Shown here in pieces: positions 1-8,941 of a DNA stretch of 64,000 bases; positions within the stretch are counted from its first letter, which is position 1; every line of letters begins with the position of its first letter. The translations under genes and the position numbers were made by a program. The notes beneath the pieces are model-generated. The model was not told the origin of the DNA. It worked only from the letters and a program-made list of their open reading frames with translations, and searched no databases. Source of the DNA: Aureispira sp. CCB-E (GTDB lineage Bacteria; Bacteroidota; Bacteroidia; Chitinophagales; Saprospiraceae); contig NZ_CP133671.1 of assembly GCF_031326345.1 (NCBI RefSeq), forward strand, positions 2,728,001 to 2,792,000, given 5' to 3'.

Positions 1-310
1 CTTTTTTTTTGTATTTCTGCGAACAATTTGGCTTGTATGGCATTAATAATAAGAATATTTAAAAATAAGAGGTGACTAAAAACAAGTACGCTTTAGAATA
101 TTGGCTTATTTTTAAACAACTTAAATAATAATGTAGTAGCTTTGCAGCCTTAAATGAGTTTTATGAATAAAATAAAGCTTTAAATGGTTCTTTGGAGAAG
201 ATGGTCGGATGCCAATTGGTTCTACAAAGAATATTATTTTTGGAGCATGGTTACGCTTATCCTAATAATGGACGTTAAACTAGCTCTTCAATTGAGCATA
301 TACATACAAA
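1..310. other. Intergenic leader upstream of the ferredoxin gene
   Basis: No gene is supported here. The only signal I recognise is a TAGCTTTG box near 137. The far left edge is a T-run that could be the tail of a terminator of a gene outside the window, but its stem is not visible. Confidence 0.4.
137..144 (+). promoter_or_regulatory. Putative Bacteroidota -7 box for the ferredoxin gene
   Basis: TAGCTTTG matches the Bacteroidota -7 consensus TAnnTTTG exactly. No convincing TTG -33 element sits at the expected distance, so the assignment rests on the -7 box alone. It would give a leader of roughly 160 nt. Confidence 0.35.
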
Positions 311-655
311 ATGGCAATAGTAAGATTTAAATTTGAAGATAAGAATATCCCAACACAAGAAGTGAAAGGAATGGTTGGGGATAATATATTGGATTTGGCA
401 GAAGATAATGGGATGCACATTAACAGTAACTGCGGAATGGTTTGTGCTTGTAGCACTTGCCACGTTTATATTGAGAAAGGAGAGGATTTTCTGACAGAGA
501 TTTCTGACAAAGAAGAAGATTTTATTGATCGTGCTTTAGATCCTCGTATCGAATCTCGTTTATCTTGTCAATGCAACCTTTTGGAAGACGATGACGATGT
601 GGTTATAGAGGTATTGGTGCCTGATCAATCTAGAATTATTGGACACGAACATTAA
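311..655 (+). CDS. fdx: 2Fe-2S ferredoxin, adrenodoxin/ISC type
   Basis: A small soluble electron carrier holding one [2Fe-2S] cluster. The 114-residue chain has the adrenodoxin-type C-x5-C-x2-C spacing at Cys41, Cys47 and Cys50 (NCGMVCACSTCH), and the fourth ligand is Cys86 in LSCQC. Cys45 and Cys88 are extra and off-pattern. In this family the protein supplies electrons for Fe-S cluster assembly or to monooxygenases. An iscX-like gene follows about 107 bp downstream on the same strand, which favours the Fe-S assembly role, although no iscS or iscU is in view. The ATG follows an A-rich stretch and gives the normal family N-terminus. Confidence 0.9.
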   Translation: MAIVRFKFEDKNIPTQEVKGMVGDNILDLAEDNGMHINSNCGMVCACSTCHVYIEKGEDFLTEISDKEEDFIDRALDPRIESRLSCQCNLLEDDDDVVIEVLVPDQSRIIGHEH

Positions 656-762
656 TTAGTTGGATAGGAAGAAATGAGCGTGCCAATGCTCTAATAAGAG
701 GTTTGACCGCACTTGAAAGATAGTGTCGGACTATTATGATAAAACACTATAAAAAATTTAAA

Positions 763-1002
763 ATGAGTTTTGAATTAAACTTGCCCATTCACTGGTCAGA
801 TCATGAAGACATTGCAATGGGATTGTATGAGAAATTTGGAGATGAATTTACAGAATCCAAAATTTATCGTATTCGTTTCACAGATTTGTTGGAATGGATT
901 TTATCACTGCCCAACTTTGAAGGTAAAAGAGAAGATTGCAACGAAAATCACTTAGAGCAAATCCAAGCAAAATGGGTTTATGAGTGGCGTGACAATCAAT
1001 AG
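763..1002 (+). CDS. iscX: IscX-like Fe-S cluster assembly protein
   Basis: A small acidic protein of the IscX/YfhJ family, which binds the cysteine desulfurase IscS and iron and modulates Fe-S assembly. The family pattern is seen directly: HWSDHEDIAMGLYEKF near the start, then RFTDLLEWILSLPNFEG, then a C-terminal LEQIQAKWVYEW. I prefer the ATG at 763, preceded by AAAA and giving 79 residues. An in-frame ATG at 736 would add nine residues (MIKHYKKFK) not expected in the family. It lies downstream of the ferredoxin on the same strand. A fdx-iscX pair is known from the end of proteobacterial isc operons, but here it stands without the rest of the operon. Confidence 0.8.
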   Translation: MSFELNLPIHWSDHEDIAMGLYEKFGDEFTESKIYRIRFTDLLEWILSLPNFEGKREDCNENHLEQIQAKWVYEWRDNQ

Positions 1003-1092
1003 CCAAACTATTTGCAAACGATTGGTAATTTTTAACTTTATCAGGATTCGTGTGTAACTTGTTGTACGCGAGTTGTTAATATTGATCTCTTA

Positions 1093-1635
1093 ATGTCTTT
1101 CTTAGATAAATTACATGATATTGACACCATTATTTTAGATGTGGATGGTGTGCTGACGGATAGTTCTGTCTATATTTTTGAGGATGGTGTACTAATGCGT
1201 AAAATGAACGTACGAGATGGCTATGCGATTAAGTATGCCATTAGTAAGGGATACCGCCTTATTATCATTACGGGAGGAAAATCAGAAGGGGTTATCAAGC
1301 GTTTGCAAAACTTGGGTGTCCAAGAAATTTATAGTGGCATGCAAGACAAATTAGAAGCGATGGATGAGTTGATAGAAATTTATGGCTTGGATTTGTCTTC
1401 TACCGTTTATATGGGGGATGATTTGCCAGATTACGAACCGCTTCGTCTAGTCCATTTGCCTACCTGCCCTGCGAATGCTGCTCCTGAAATTCGAGAAATT
1501 TGCCAATATATTTCTCCTTTCAAAGGAGGGGAAGGCTGTGTTAGGGATTTGATTGAGAAAATATTAAAAGTACAGGGCAAATGGATTGAAACCGATGTGG
1601 TCAATTTGACGAAAGACAAACCCAGCGAATTTTAA
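1093..1635 (+). CDS. kdsC: KdsC-type HAD phosphatase (KDO-8-phosphate phosphatase)
   Basis: A HAD-superfamily C0 phosphatase that probably dephosphorylates 3-deoxy-D-manno-octulosonate 8-phosphate to KDO for the lipopolysaccharide core. Motif I is DVDGVLTD, with the nucleophile Asp16 and the acid/base Asp18. Motif II is IITGGKS and motif IV is MGDDLPDYEPL. The 180-residue length fits cap-less KdsC, which works as a tetramer. The related YrbI-like sugar phosphatases cannot be separated by eye. kdsA, kdsB and kdsD are not in the window. About 90 bp separate it from the iscX-like gene and it may share its transcript. Confidence 0.85.
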   Translation: MSFLDKLHDIDTIILDVDGVLTDSSVYIFEDGVLMRKMNVRDGYAIKYAISKGYRLIIITGGKSEGVIKRLQNLGVQEIYSGMQDKLEAMDELIEIYGLDLSSTVYMGDDLPDYEPLRLVHLPTCPANAAPEIREICQYISPFKGGEGCVRDLIEKILKVQGKWIETDVVNLTKDKPSEF

Positions 1636-1997
1636 CGAAGGCTTCCTTGGTACTTTGTTAAAAGTCAGGTTAGTATGTTTTTTTTGCCAATGGTTTATAT
1701 AGAATCTTTTTAAGATGAAATGCCAATGGGTTCTATTTTGGGTGTCCAATTGTTAAGAATTTGGACGCTCCTTCTTATTTCGTTCCGCCGATTGAAAAAT
1801 ACTACCTTCCTTTTGTAGCAACTTGATGACAAGAAAGTTATCAAACCTCTTCTTTGGTGCCTACCAACTTAAAAATAAAAGTACTTCCATTTGGCAAAAC
1901 CTTTTGGGAAATATCTTTGTTCTTAGCAATATAAATTGTATTCAAATCCAACTTATTTGAGGAAGGAAACAATTCCTGATTACACAACCAACATATT
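1636..1997. other. Intergenic region with a promoter for the MBL-fold gene
   Basis: No gene is supported. The right half holds a good Bacteroidota promoter at 1891-1919. The rest is AT-rich and shows no clear structure. Confidence 0.4.
1891..1919 (+). promoter_or_regulatory. Bacteroidota-type promoter for the MBL-fold hydrolase
   Basis: A -33 element (TTG at 1891-1893) is followed after 18 nt by a perfect -7 box, TATCTTTG at 1912-1919. The spacing agrees with the phylum consensus. Transcription would begin near 1926, leaving a leader of about 70 nt before the ATG at 1998. Confidence 0.5.
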
Positions 1998-3122
1998 ATG
2001 CTCAAAATACTAGGAACCATATTGCTTTCTTTACTAATTCTCATAGTTGTTTTAATTATAATACTAATGATCTTTGTGAAATTTGCGAAAGTATTTGGAG
2101 GAAAGCCAACAAAAGAACAAAAACAAAAATATAGTCAATATCCGAATCATAAGAAAGGAAAATTTACAAATCTGATGCCACAGTTTATGGTAACAGAAGC
2201 ACCAGATTTTATAGATGATTCGTTGCATCCCAAGTCAACACGACGACCAAATTTTGATATTCCTTACGTCAAAATAGACCCAAAATCTTTGGAACAAAAA
2301 CCAAAACACACTCGAGTAACTTGGTTTGGGCATTCCACCTTGTTGTTGGAAATCGATGGCAAAAATATTTTAATTGATCCTATGTTTGGAGATGTACCGT
2401 CGCCTGTATCTTTTATTGGCGATAAACGTTACAGCAAAGGATTGCCACTAACGATAGAAGAATTACCAACGATTGACGCTGTATTAATGACACACGATCA
2501 TTATGATCATTTGGACTATCCCTCTATTCTCAAATTAAAGGATAAAGTAAAGAAGTTTTATATGCCTTTGGGAATGAACATTCATTTTAGAACATGGGAT
2601 GTACCTGTTTCCAAAATTGAAGAATTAAATTGGCATGAGACAGCAACCTTAGATAGCATTTCATTCACTTTGACACCTTCGCACCATTACTCTGGTCGTA
2701 GTTTGAATGATCGTTTTGAATCGCTGTGGGGAGGATGGGTTATAAAAGGAAGTTTGGATAATATTTATTTGAGTGGAGATGGTGGATATGGACCACATTT
2801 TAAGCAAATAGGAGCTGAGTATGGACCGTTTGACTTTGCACTAATAGAATGTGGTCAATACAGCCGTTATTGGCGCCAAAATCATTTGTTTCCAGAGCAA
2901 TCAGTTCGTGTTGCAGAGGATGTTAATGCGAAATTAATTATGCCAATTCATTGGGGAGCATTTACACTGGCCATGCACAGTTGGACGTCACCCGTAGAGC
3001 GTTTTTTAGCAAAGGCGAAAGAGTTTGATATTCCTGCAACGACACCAATGATAGGAGAGCAAATTGTGTTGGGAAAAGCAACAGCAACATATCCTACCAA
3101 AGCTTGGTGGGAAAATAAATGA
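1998..3122 (+). CDS. Membrane-anchored MBL-fold metallohydrolase (NAPE-PLD/UlaG-like)
   Basis: A metallo-beta-lactamase-fold hydrolase. Residues 4-30 form one strongly hydrophobic segment, so the enzyme is probably anchored in the inner membrane. The dinuclear zinc motif is intact: HDHYDH at residues 166-171, preceded by GHSTLLLEIDGKNILIDP. Later metal-ligand regions are HHYSGRS, LSGDGGYG and MPIHWGAF. The SLWGGWVI stretch and the overall layout resemble the NAPE-PLD-like branch, whose characterised members cleave N-acyl phosphatidylethanolamines, while UlaG-like lactonases share the core. The substrate is therefore not assigned. Its own promoter lies upstream, and the downstream gene is convergent. 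Confidence 0.8.
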   Translation: MLKILGTILLSLLILIVVLIIILMIFVKFAKVFGGKPTKEQKQKYSQYPNHKKGKFTNLMPQFMVTEAPDFIDDSLHPKSTRRPNFDIPYVKIDPKSLEQKPKHTRVTWFGHSTLLLEIDGKNILIDPMFGDVPSPVSFIGDKRYSKGLPLTIEELPTIDAVLMTHDHYDHLDYPSILKLKDKVKKFYMPLGMNIHFRTWDVPVSKIEELNWHETATLDSISFTLTPSHHYSGRSLNDRFESLWGGWVIKGSLDNIYLSGDGGYGPHFKQIGAEYGPFDFALIECGQYSRYWRQNHLFPEQSVRVAEDVNAKLIMPIHWGAFTLAMHSWTSPVERFLAKAKEFDIPATTPMIGEQIVLGKATATYPTKAWWENK

Positions 3123-3167
3123 TATTGTTTGTTCCCCAATTTCAACAAACTACTACAAACCCATGCT

Positions 3168-5693
3168 TTAGAATTTGGGAACAATGCTAATATTGACACC
3201 AAAAGGACGCACCTCAGGTGCATCCAGTTGTGTTAAACGCCACATAAAATCTACTCGAAGTATTTTTAAAATATTCTCAATACCAAAACCAATTTCTGCA
3301 TAATAGTTAGGTGCAGAGATTCCTTGCGGAATATCATAAGGATTGTTGTTATCACTAGACATGACGCCATACAAGCCTTTAAAAATAAAAATAGACCGCA
3401 GTTTTAGTTTTTTGATCAAAGGAATGCTGTTAAAAATCCACCCATCAAAATGGTGGGTAATCCAAATAGAAGCATAGGCATCGCTAACAAACTCAAATTC
3501 ATTCATCATCGCATAAGCAAATCGGTTGCCCATAATTGATTCATTCCCTAAGTGTACGGTCATAACAGGGTAGGGAGCTTCCCCGAATATTTTGCTGGCT
3601 TGCAATTGATATTTGGTATAACCAATTAGTGAACTCAAGCGTTGTTTGATGCTGAAATCTAGTTTGTGATAATTATAATCACTTTCAAAAATTCCTTCTA
3701 CACCAGCGGTATATTCTAATTCAAGAATAGGAAAAGGAGTACCCAAAGGCTCTCTGCGAAAGCCAGCATTATCCGTCCAAAAACGTTCTTGATGTCCCCA
3801 GTGCAGTTTCACTTTAAACTCAGAAGTAGTAAAAGAAGCAACAGGAAATTCGCCATTATTTTGAGTAAATTGAAAGCCTCCTTGAGTAGAGTAAAAACGC
3901 CGCCAGCGATAATCTATTTTGCTGTAGAAACCCATGAACCAATCTCGTTCATAACTAAGCTCTGCTTCTCGAATTTTCATCAAGCGATCCATAGGAGTAG
4001 CCCGAGACAAAGAATTCATAATATTATCGTGCTGCATAGAAATCTTACGTTGCCCCATCATCTGAAAATCATACTGATAATTTGCTGAGAGCATATTCCA
4101 TTTTCTATTTTTGGAAGGGAGATGTACATTGAAACCAGAACCATATTTCCACTCTTTATCTCTCAAACCATAGGCAGCATAACCGTGTACTTGGATTTTA
4201 TCACTAAGGGATTTGGTTGTTCTTAAACCCATTTTGAACCGAACGCCCTCTATTTCATTCCAACTTACAAACTCAGGATATTCTCCAAATTCAATAGGAC
4301 CAACTTTGATGTAAGAGGTTATCATTGTATAGACAATGGCATCCATTGTTTTGTAAAAGCGAGTGCGCTGTATGGAATCAATCATTTCGTAAACTCCCAA
4401 ACTCATGCTATCTAGGGGAATGGGGCGAATGGAGTCCCATGTTTCGTCGCTTAACTCGGCTGATTGTTCGGCAAACTGTACGTCTTCAACTTGAAAAGCA
4501 TCTGCTTCAAATACAGGATTGATAGCCACTTCGTGTCGAGATAGTTTTTTGCGAATCCTCATTTGATTTTTGCGTTTTTTAGCTTTTTTTCTACCAAAAT
4601 CAAAAAAATCAATGGCTACGGTAGCTGTTAAGTTTTCAGTTGTTTTTACCCAAACACCTTGCTCCGTTGGTGTGTAGTATTGAACCGCATTTAATTTTTG
4701 AATAAAGTTAAGGGCAATGTAGGGCGAGATTTCAAGATCAATGGACTCTATAGCAGAGGTTGGCTTGTGAATCCATGCACCTCCTAAAAACGTATAATCC
4801 TGCTGGCGTTTTCCAACAAATGTTAGCAAGTAATATTGATCACCATTACGTTCTACACTATCGGTAATAAAGAAATTATAATTAATATTTGCAGTAGCAG
4901 CAAAAGGACTTACAAAAGACTTTCCTGTTAAGATAATCATGTCTTTGTACGGGTCTATTTCATCCAACTCATTTCCAATGAAATCGGAGAGAGATTCGTT
5001 GTCAATCCCAGAAAAACGATCGGCGATAATTTTTACTTTCTTGTCCTTTGGTTCTTTTTGATACTTAACCTCTTTAATCGTTTCTTTCATCAAGACAGGC
5101 AAAAAAGGCTCTCCCGTATCCTCTGTTCGGATATAATCATTGATAACACTAAAGGGCTTTTGTAAGAATTTTAGTTTGACAATGTTAGGATCAGGATTGT
5201 ACCAATCAAAGCCAGTTTGGATGTAGTCCTTGTATTGATAACTGGTTGCATTATCTATACTATTGGTACTTCTATTAGCTACAACATTGCGCCACAATGC
5301 AATGGCTGCGGTATCTTTCTTGGATTTGCCTCGTTTTGCTGTAACAGTAGCTGTGACTAGATTTAAACTAGATTCAGAAAGCTGAACATTAATTTCTTGT
5401 GTTGTATTGGTCGTGATGCGCAAATGTTTGCGTTGGTATCCCAAATAAGAAAAGCCAATGCTATCGACAGGTTCCTTGGTGGTTAGGACAAAGTAGCCAT
5501 TTATGTCAGAGGTGCTTCCAATGTCAGTTCCAACAAAAAATACATCTACAAATGGTAAAACTTCCCCTGTCTCTGCATCTTTAACAACACCAGAAACCTT
5601 TGTATTAGGGATTAGATCTTGCCCCAATACTGTTTGGAGAAGGCTGCTTAAGATGAAGTAAAAGCAAAAGAAGTGTCTTTTTTGAAGATTCAT
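3168..5693 (-). CDS. DUF5686 outer-membrane protein with carboxypeptidase-regulatory-like domain
   Basis: A large outer-membrane protein of a Bacteroidota-specific family. Residues 1-24 are a signal peptide ending ...TVLGQ. Residues of about 30-110 form a CarboxypepD_reg-like beta-sandwich (SGVVKDAETGEVLPFVDVFF). The remaining 700 or so residues match the DUF5686 pattern, with an intermediate soluble part followed by alternating aromatic/polar strands that look like a beta-barrel and end in a terminal phenylalanine (SIVPKF). The 841-residue length is usual for the family. The function is unknown; surface assembly or transport is a reasonable inference from the fold. It is convergent with the MBL-fold gene. 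Confidence 0.8.
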   Translation of the reverse strand: MNLQKRHFFCFYFILSSLLQTVLGQDLIPNTKVSGVVKDAETGEVLPFVDVFFVGTDIGSTSDINGYFVLTTKEPVDSIGFSYLGYQRKHLRITTNTTQEINVQLSESSLNLVTATVTAKRGKSKKDTAAIALWRNVVANRSTNSIDNATSYQYKDYIQTGFDWYNPDPNIVKLKFLQKPFSVINDYIRTEDTGEPFLPVLMKETIKEVKYQKEPKDKKVKIIADRFSGIDNESLSDFIGNELDEIDPYKDMIILTGKSFVSPFAATANINYNFFITDSVERNGDQYYLLTFVGKRQQDYTFLGGAWIHKPTSAIESIDLEISPYIALNFIQKLNAVQYYTPTEQGVWVKTTENLTATVAIDFFDFGRKKAKKRKNQMRIRKKLSRHEVAINPVFEADAFQVEDVQFAEQSAELSDETWDSIRPIPLDSMSLGVYEMIDSIQRTRFYKTMDAIVYTMITSYIKVGPIEFGEYPEFVSWNEIEGVRFKMGLRTTKSLSDKIQVHGYAAYGLRDKEWKYGSGFNVHLPSKNRKWNMLSANYQYDFQMMGQRKISMQHDNIMNSLSRATPMDRLMKIREAELSYERDWFMGFYSKIDYRWRRFYSTQGGFQFTQNNGEFPVASFTTSEFKVKLHWGHQERFWTDNAGFRREPLGTPFPILELEYTAGVEGIFESDYNYHKLDFSIKQRLSSLIGYTKYQLQASKIFGEAPYPVMTVHLGNESIMGNRFAYAMMNEFEFVSDAYASIWITHHFDGWIFNSIPLIKKLKLRSIFIFKGLYGVMSSDNNNPYDIPQGISAPNYYAEIGFGIENILKILRVDFMWRLTQLDAPEVRPFGVNISIVPKF

Positions 5694-5764
5694 AAATTAA
5701 AATAATTTTCAAGGACTGTGTGGCTCAACTATTTGTTATTCTAGTATTTATACTAAACAATAAC

Positions 5765-5782
5765 CAACGAACTATTATACTA
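5765..5782. repeat. Solo end of the interspersed TAGTTCGTTG/CAACGAACTA repeat
   Basis: CAACGAACTATTATACTA matches the right end of the repeat family described at 19151-19360 (CAACGAACTACTATACTA, one difference). No other module accompanies it. It lies upstream of the DUF5686 gene. Confidence 0.5.
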
Positions 5783-5887
5783 AGGAATGAATGAATAAAC
5801 GGTTGAGGCGGTAATTCAAATTTAAACCTTAGAATTAATACAGCATTGAAAACTATTTGTTTAGAACTTTTGAAAATTAATTTGTTT

Positions 5888-7228
5888 TTAAAGGTTTTTT
5901 TGGTCTTGAGATGAGGTTGAGAGATTTGATAAAATAAGATACTCGGTAGCGACAGCTAAGGCTTTTCTTTCGGTTTGCAAAGATTGTATTTGTTGAGGTT
6001 GTTGTTGTAATAATTGGCGATAGGTTCTGTTATTAAGAAATTCACTTAGGTACTCTTGGTGTAAAAAAGAAATATATTGTAATACGACCAAAAGTGGTGG
6101 AATCAAAATAGCTTTCCAATCGAAGAAAAAAGCACCCAAAAAAGCAATAAATAGGCTATATACCAACCAAGTAAGTAAGCTAAATATCATAGCCATTGCT
6201 GCCCAGAATTGAGGATCTTCAACATTCTGATTGCGCAAATACCGGGCACTAGTAACAGGAAGAAATCCACCTATCCACCCCAGTAAAGCAAGAGGAGCTA
6301 ATAGGACACTCCTTAAAAAATTCGACCAAGAGAATTGCCCTTTTTGTTGCACAGCTTGGTCGGTTAGTTGGAGTTGTTTGAGTTGTACAAAATAATGATT
6401 GGCTTGTTGGCTCAGTTCTATTTTTTGAGATTTAGACAATTGGTTACAAGTGGTAGCAACACTTTGCTCTAGTCGCAATCGGTGAGGATGGGTATTATAA
6501 AAAGAATCATGATAATGTTGTTTTTCGTTGCGCATTAGAATAAGCAACTGCTCAGCCAAAGCCTCGTCTTCTTTAGAATCAATAATGATTACCTCTTGGG
6601 CAATGGCTGCCTTTAAATCTTTGGTCAACTGTTGAGCTGCAAGAGAAGGACTTTTATGATATAAGGTTTGATAATTTTTTAGAGGGATAGGAGTGCCAAA
6701 ATGAAGCATTACTTCACTCCTGAAATCACAATGATAGGTATAGTTCACGCCAGTAGGGCTGATGAAAACCTCTCTTTCAAAATCATGCTCTGCTGCTGCT
6801 AATAGAGCTAACCTAGCTGTTCCCGTTTTAAAAGGACGCAGGCGTTTTTCAGGAACAGAGTTGCCCTCAGGGGCAATAAAGAATAAGTTGCCTTTTAAAA
6901 GTATCTCTTTAGAGTCTTTGAAAATTTGTTGGTTCTGTTGCATCTTTTTGAGACCTTCTTGTGGACGCCAAATAGGTATTAAATGAACTTGGCGAAATAA
7001 CTTTGGAAAACTCCATTTTTCCTCAAAAACAGAACCTCTTGCCCAAAAAAATACAGAACGTTTCTGTAATCCTGCGACCAAAATTTGCTCTATAAAGGCG
7101 GTAGAATGGTTGCTGGCAATAATTGTGGGGGCTTGAGAGGGCAATGCTGCTTTTCCTGTGATGTAAATTCTCTTATAAAAAACAAAAAAAAGAATAACCA
7201 ACGGGAATCTAAGTAGTTGATAAAGCAT
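5888..7228 (-). CDS. PlsC-domain glycerophospholipid acyltransferase
   Basis: A membrane acyltransferase of the 1-acyl-glycerol-3-phosphate / Gpt2-like class, predicted to acylate glycerol 3-phosphate or lysophosphatidate. The acceptor motif is SNHSTAFIE (His41, Glu47); in this subclass the catalytic pair is normally H-x5-D, so the acid is replaced by glutamate here. Motif III is clear (APEGNSVPEKRLRPFKTG, residues 119-136). An N-terminal hydrophobic segment at residues 5-17 and several more around 305-390 point to inner-membrane location, followed by a Gln-rich tail. It is read in the same direction as the lipoprotein gene upstream, but a terminator separates them. Confidence 0.8.
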   Translation of the reverse strand: MLYQLLRFPLVILFFVFYKRIYITGKAALPSQAPTIIASNHSTAFIEQILVAGLQKRSVFFWARGSVFEEKWSFPKLFRQVHLIPIWRPQEGLKKMQQNQQIFKDSKEILLKGNLFFIAPEGNSVPEKRLRPFKTGTARLALLAAAEHDFEREVFISPTGVNYTYHCDFRSEVMLHFGTPIPLKNYQTLYHKSPSLAAQQLTKDLKAAIAQEVIIIDSKEDEALAEQLLILMRNEKQHYHDSFYNTHPHRLRLEQSVATTCNQLSKSQKIELSQQANHYFVQLKQLQLTDQAVQQKGQFSWSNFLRSVLLAPLALLGWIGGFLPVTSARYLRNQNVEDPQFWAAMAMIFSLLTWLVYSLFIAFLGAFFFDWKAILIPPLLVVLQYISFLHQEYLSEFLNNRTYRQLLQQQPQQIQSLQTERKALAVATEYLILSNLSTSSQDQKNL

Positions 7229-7331
7229 AAAAGTTAATTTTTATAAATTGAACATTTGTTTAGTTTATAAATAATTGATTCAATAATCATTCAATTTATT
7301 ACAAATGCCAACACCTTAACAACCTTTTAAC

Positions 7332-7366
7332 AAAAAAAAACGCTTTCTCAAAAGAGAAAGCGTTTT
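7332..7366 (-). terminator. Rho-independent terminator of the lipoprotein gene
   Basis: A perfect 11-bp stem (AACGCTTTCTC with GAGAAAGCGTT) with an AAAA loop. On the minus strand it is followed by a run of nine T. It lies about 30 bp after the stop codon of the gene at 7394. Confidence 0.85.
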
Positions 7367-7393
7367 GAAAATAACCAAGTTATTTTAAGTATA

Positions 7394-7963
7394 TTATTCT
7401 ACAATTTGAATGGCACGATTCAATTCACGTCCAGCGTCATCTTTGATACGGAAGTTGTAAGTTCCTTTATCTAAAGAAGAAACGTTAAGTGCTTTGTAGT
7501 TTTGTCCTTCGTTGATTTTGAAGGCATTATTAGCTACCAAAGAGAAACCTTCCTCATCACGCATTTCTAAGATAAGTTCTTTAGCATCATCTGTTTCAAT
7601 ACCAAAAATGAACATGCCATTTTCAATTGGTTCGTCAGACATTGTAAAATTGACATCTAATAATTGAGCTTCTTTTTCTGCTCCCATCAATTTTTGATTG
7701 ACATTCATAATGTCCATTGCATCTTGATCTTCTGCGCTCATTTTTTCAGAGATGTTGATGATATCATCCATTTTGATGGAAATAATTTGACCACCAAAAT
7801 TTACATCCATAGTAGCTACTTCTGCTTTTACTTCTCCACCAGCTCTTACTTGAGTTGGGTTTTTAATTTTTAGATCTTTTTTATCATCTGTGTTAGGACC
7901 ACAAGATACAGCCATTACAACAATAGCTAGACCTAATAGAAATACATTTGCAAATTTTTTCAT
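7394..7963 (-). CDS. Putative lipoprotein of unknown function
   Basis: A 189-residue exported protein. The N-terminus is a lipoprotein signal with lipobox MAVSC, so Cys21 would be lipidated. The mature part is acidic and alternates short beta-like stretches with charged turns; residues 130-189 read like an Ig- or FN3-like beta-sandwich (GTYNFRIKDDAGRELNRAI at the end). I do not recognise the family. A TACCTTTG promoter box lies about 180 bp upstream, and a strong terminator follows, so the gene is probably monocistronic. Confidence 0.6.
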   Translation of the reverse strand: MKKFANVFLLGLAIVVMAVSCGPNTDDKKDLKIKNPTQVRAGGEVKAEVATMDVNFGGQIISIKMDDIINISEKMSAEDQDAMDIMNVNQKLMGAEKEAQLLDVNFTMSDEPIENGMFIFGIETDDAKELILEMRDEEGFSLVANNAFKINEGQNYKALNVSSLDKGTYNFRIKDDAGRELNRAIQIVE

Positions 7964-8400
7964 AATATTGTTTTTGTGGTTTTAATTTAGACTAAGGAAT
8001 GTTGTTCTATGTAAAAAACATTAAAAATGTTACCTTCAAACAACATTTGTTTATTATCTGAAATTTGATTTTCTATAAAAAGGAAAAAAGATAAACCCAA
8101 GCACTTCGCAAACTGGAAGTTATCTCGAATTTTAAGGATCGCAAAGGTACAGATAATAATGTTAGTATTTGAAATTAATAGCCTGCTTATTTTTTAGTTT
8201 TAAAGCCCTTTGCATTCAACGGTTATTGCGTTGACTGTCGGTGTGCTAAGAAAAAGTAACATTGTATAGTGATAAATTTATTGATAATGAATGCTTTAAA
8301 GTAAGTAGATGCCTTGTTGCTTATCAACGATGCAACATTAATACTATACCAAAAATATTCTCAATAGACCAACCACCAAATTTATTAAAATAAAAGAAAC
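7964..8400. other. Divergent intergenic region
   Basis: This gap separates the minus-strand lipoprotein gene from a plus-strand hypothetical gene. Apart from the -7 box at 8142-8149 I see no gene or clear structure in it. Confidence 0.4.
8142..8149 (-). promoter_or_regulatory. Putative -7 box for the lipoprotein gene
   Basis: On the minus strand this reads TACCTTTG, a perfect TAnnTTTG, followed by the GCG often seen after it. No clear -33 TTG is present. It would give a leader of about 170 nt. Confidence 0.4.
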
Positions 8401-8862
8401 ATGATTCAATCTATAGAATTAAAACATACCAATCCCTCTATGGGACCTTATGAGCGCATTATAAGTTACAGTTTAGAAAATACAGCCTTGCATAAGACGG
8501 AGTTTGAGCGTTTATTAAACGAAACAAAAGTAAATGGGAGGTATGATTTAAAGGAATTTTTAATAGCCTACAAAAACAAGGACAAAACAACGATACAACA
8601 AGTTCTGAATTTGAATTCCAATAAAGATTTAAGACAGGGCGAAACGATTTCGGTATTAAGTATCACTTTAATCGGAGGTGTTGTTGTTCAAATACCAGAT
8701 TTGAGAGTGACAGAATTATCAGGATATTACCCTGATTTTATCCGATATTTGGTTGAACATGGGAATCGGTTTGAATTTTCAGAAGGAGATATTGGTTCTA
8801 TGATGAAAAAAGAAAGCAAACAGGGATTGGATAATATAGGCGATACAGATATTTCGATTTAA
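8401..8862 (+). CDS. Hypothetical protein
   Basis: A 153-residue protein with no signal peptide and no cysteine or tryptophan. Residues 84-99 (SVLSITLIGGVVVQIP) form a hydrophobic beta-rich core, followed by LRVTELSGYYPDFIRYLVEHG, and the C-terminus is charged. The ATG follows an AT-rich leader typical of this genome. It lies 79 bp upstream of moeA on the same strand, but nothing in it suggests a molybdenum role. I do not recognise the family. Coding is supported by its full-length open frame and normal codon use. Confidence 0.5.
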   Translation: MIQSIELKHTNPSMGPYERIISYSLENTALHKTEFERLLNETKVNGRYDLKEFLIAYKNKDKTTIQQVLNLNSNKDLRQGETISVLSITLIGGVVVQIPDLRVTELSGYYPDFIRYLVEHGNRFEFSEGDIGSMMKKESKQGLDNIGDTDISI

Positions 8863-8941
8863 AAAATCCATGATCAACAGAATCTAGTGCGCTTATCTAG
8901 CGCCGTATTAACTTTTGTTACAGGGTAAAAAATTCTATAGA

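Noticed and set aside
1719-1734. AATGCCAATGGGTTCT, similar to a string near 209
   Set aside because: Only two or three loose matches are seen, too short and degenerate to call a repeat.
8915-8941. TTG start giving nine extra residues to MoeA
   Set aside because: The added residues do not belong to the MoeA N-terminus; the ATG at 8942 gives the normal MI-x-V-x-x-A start.
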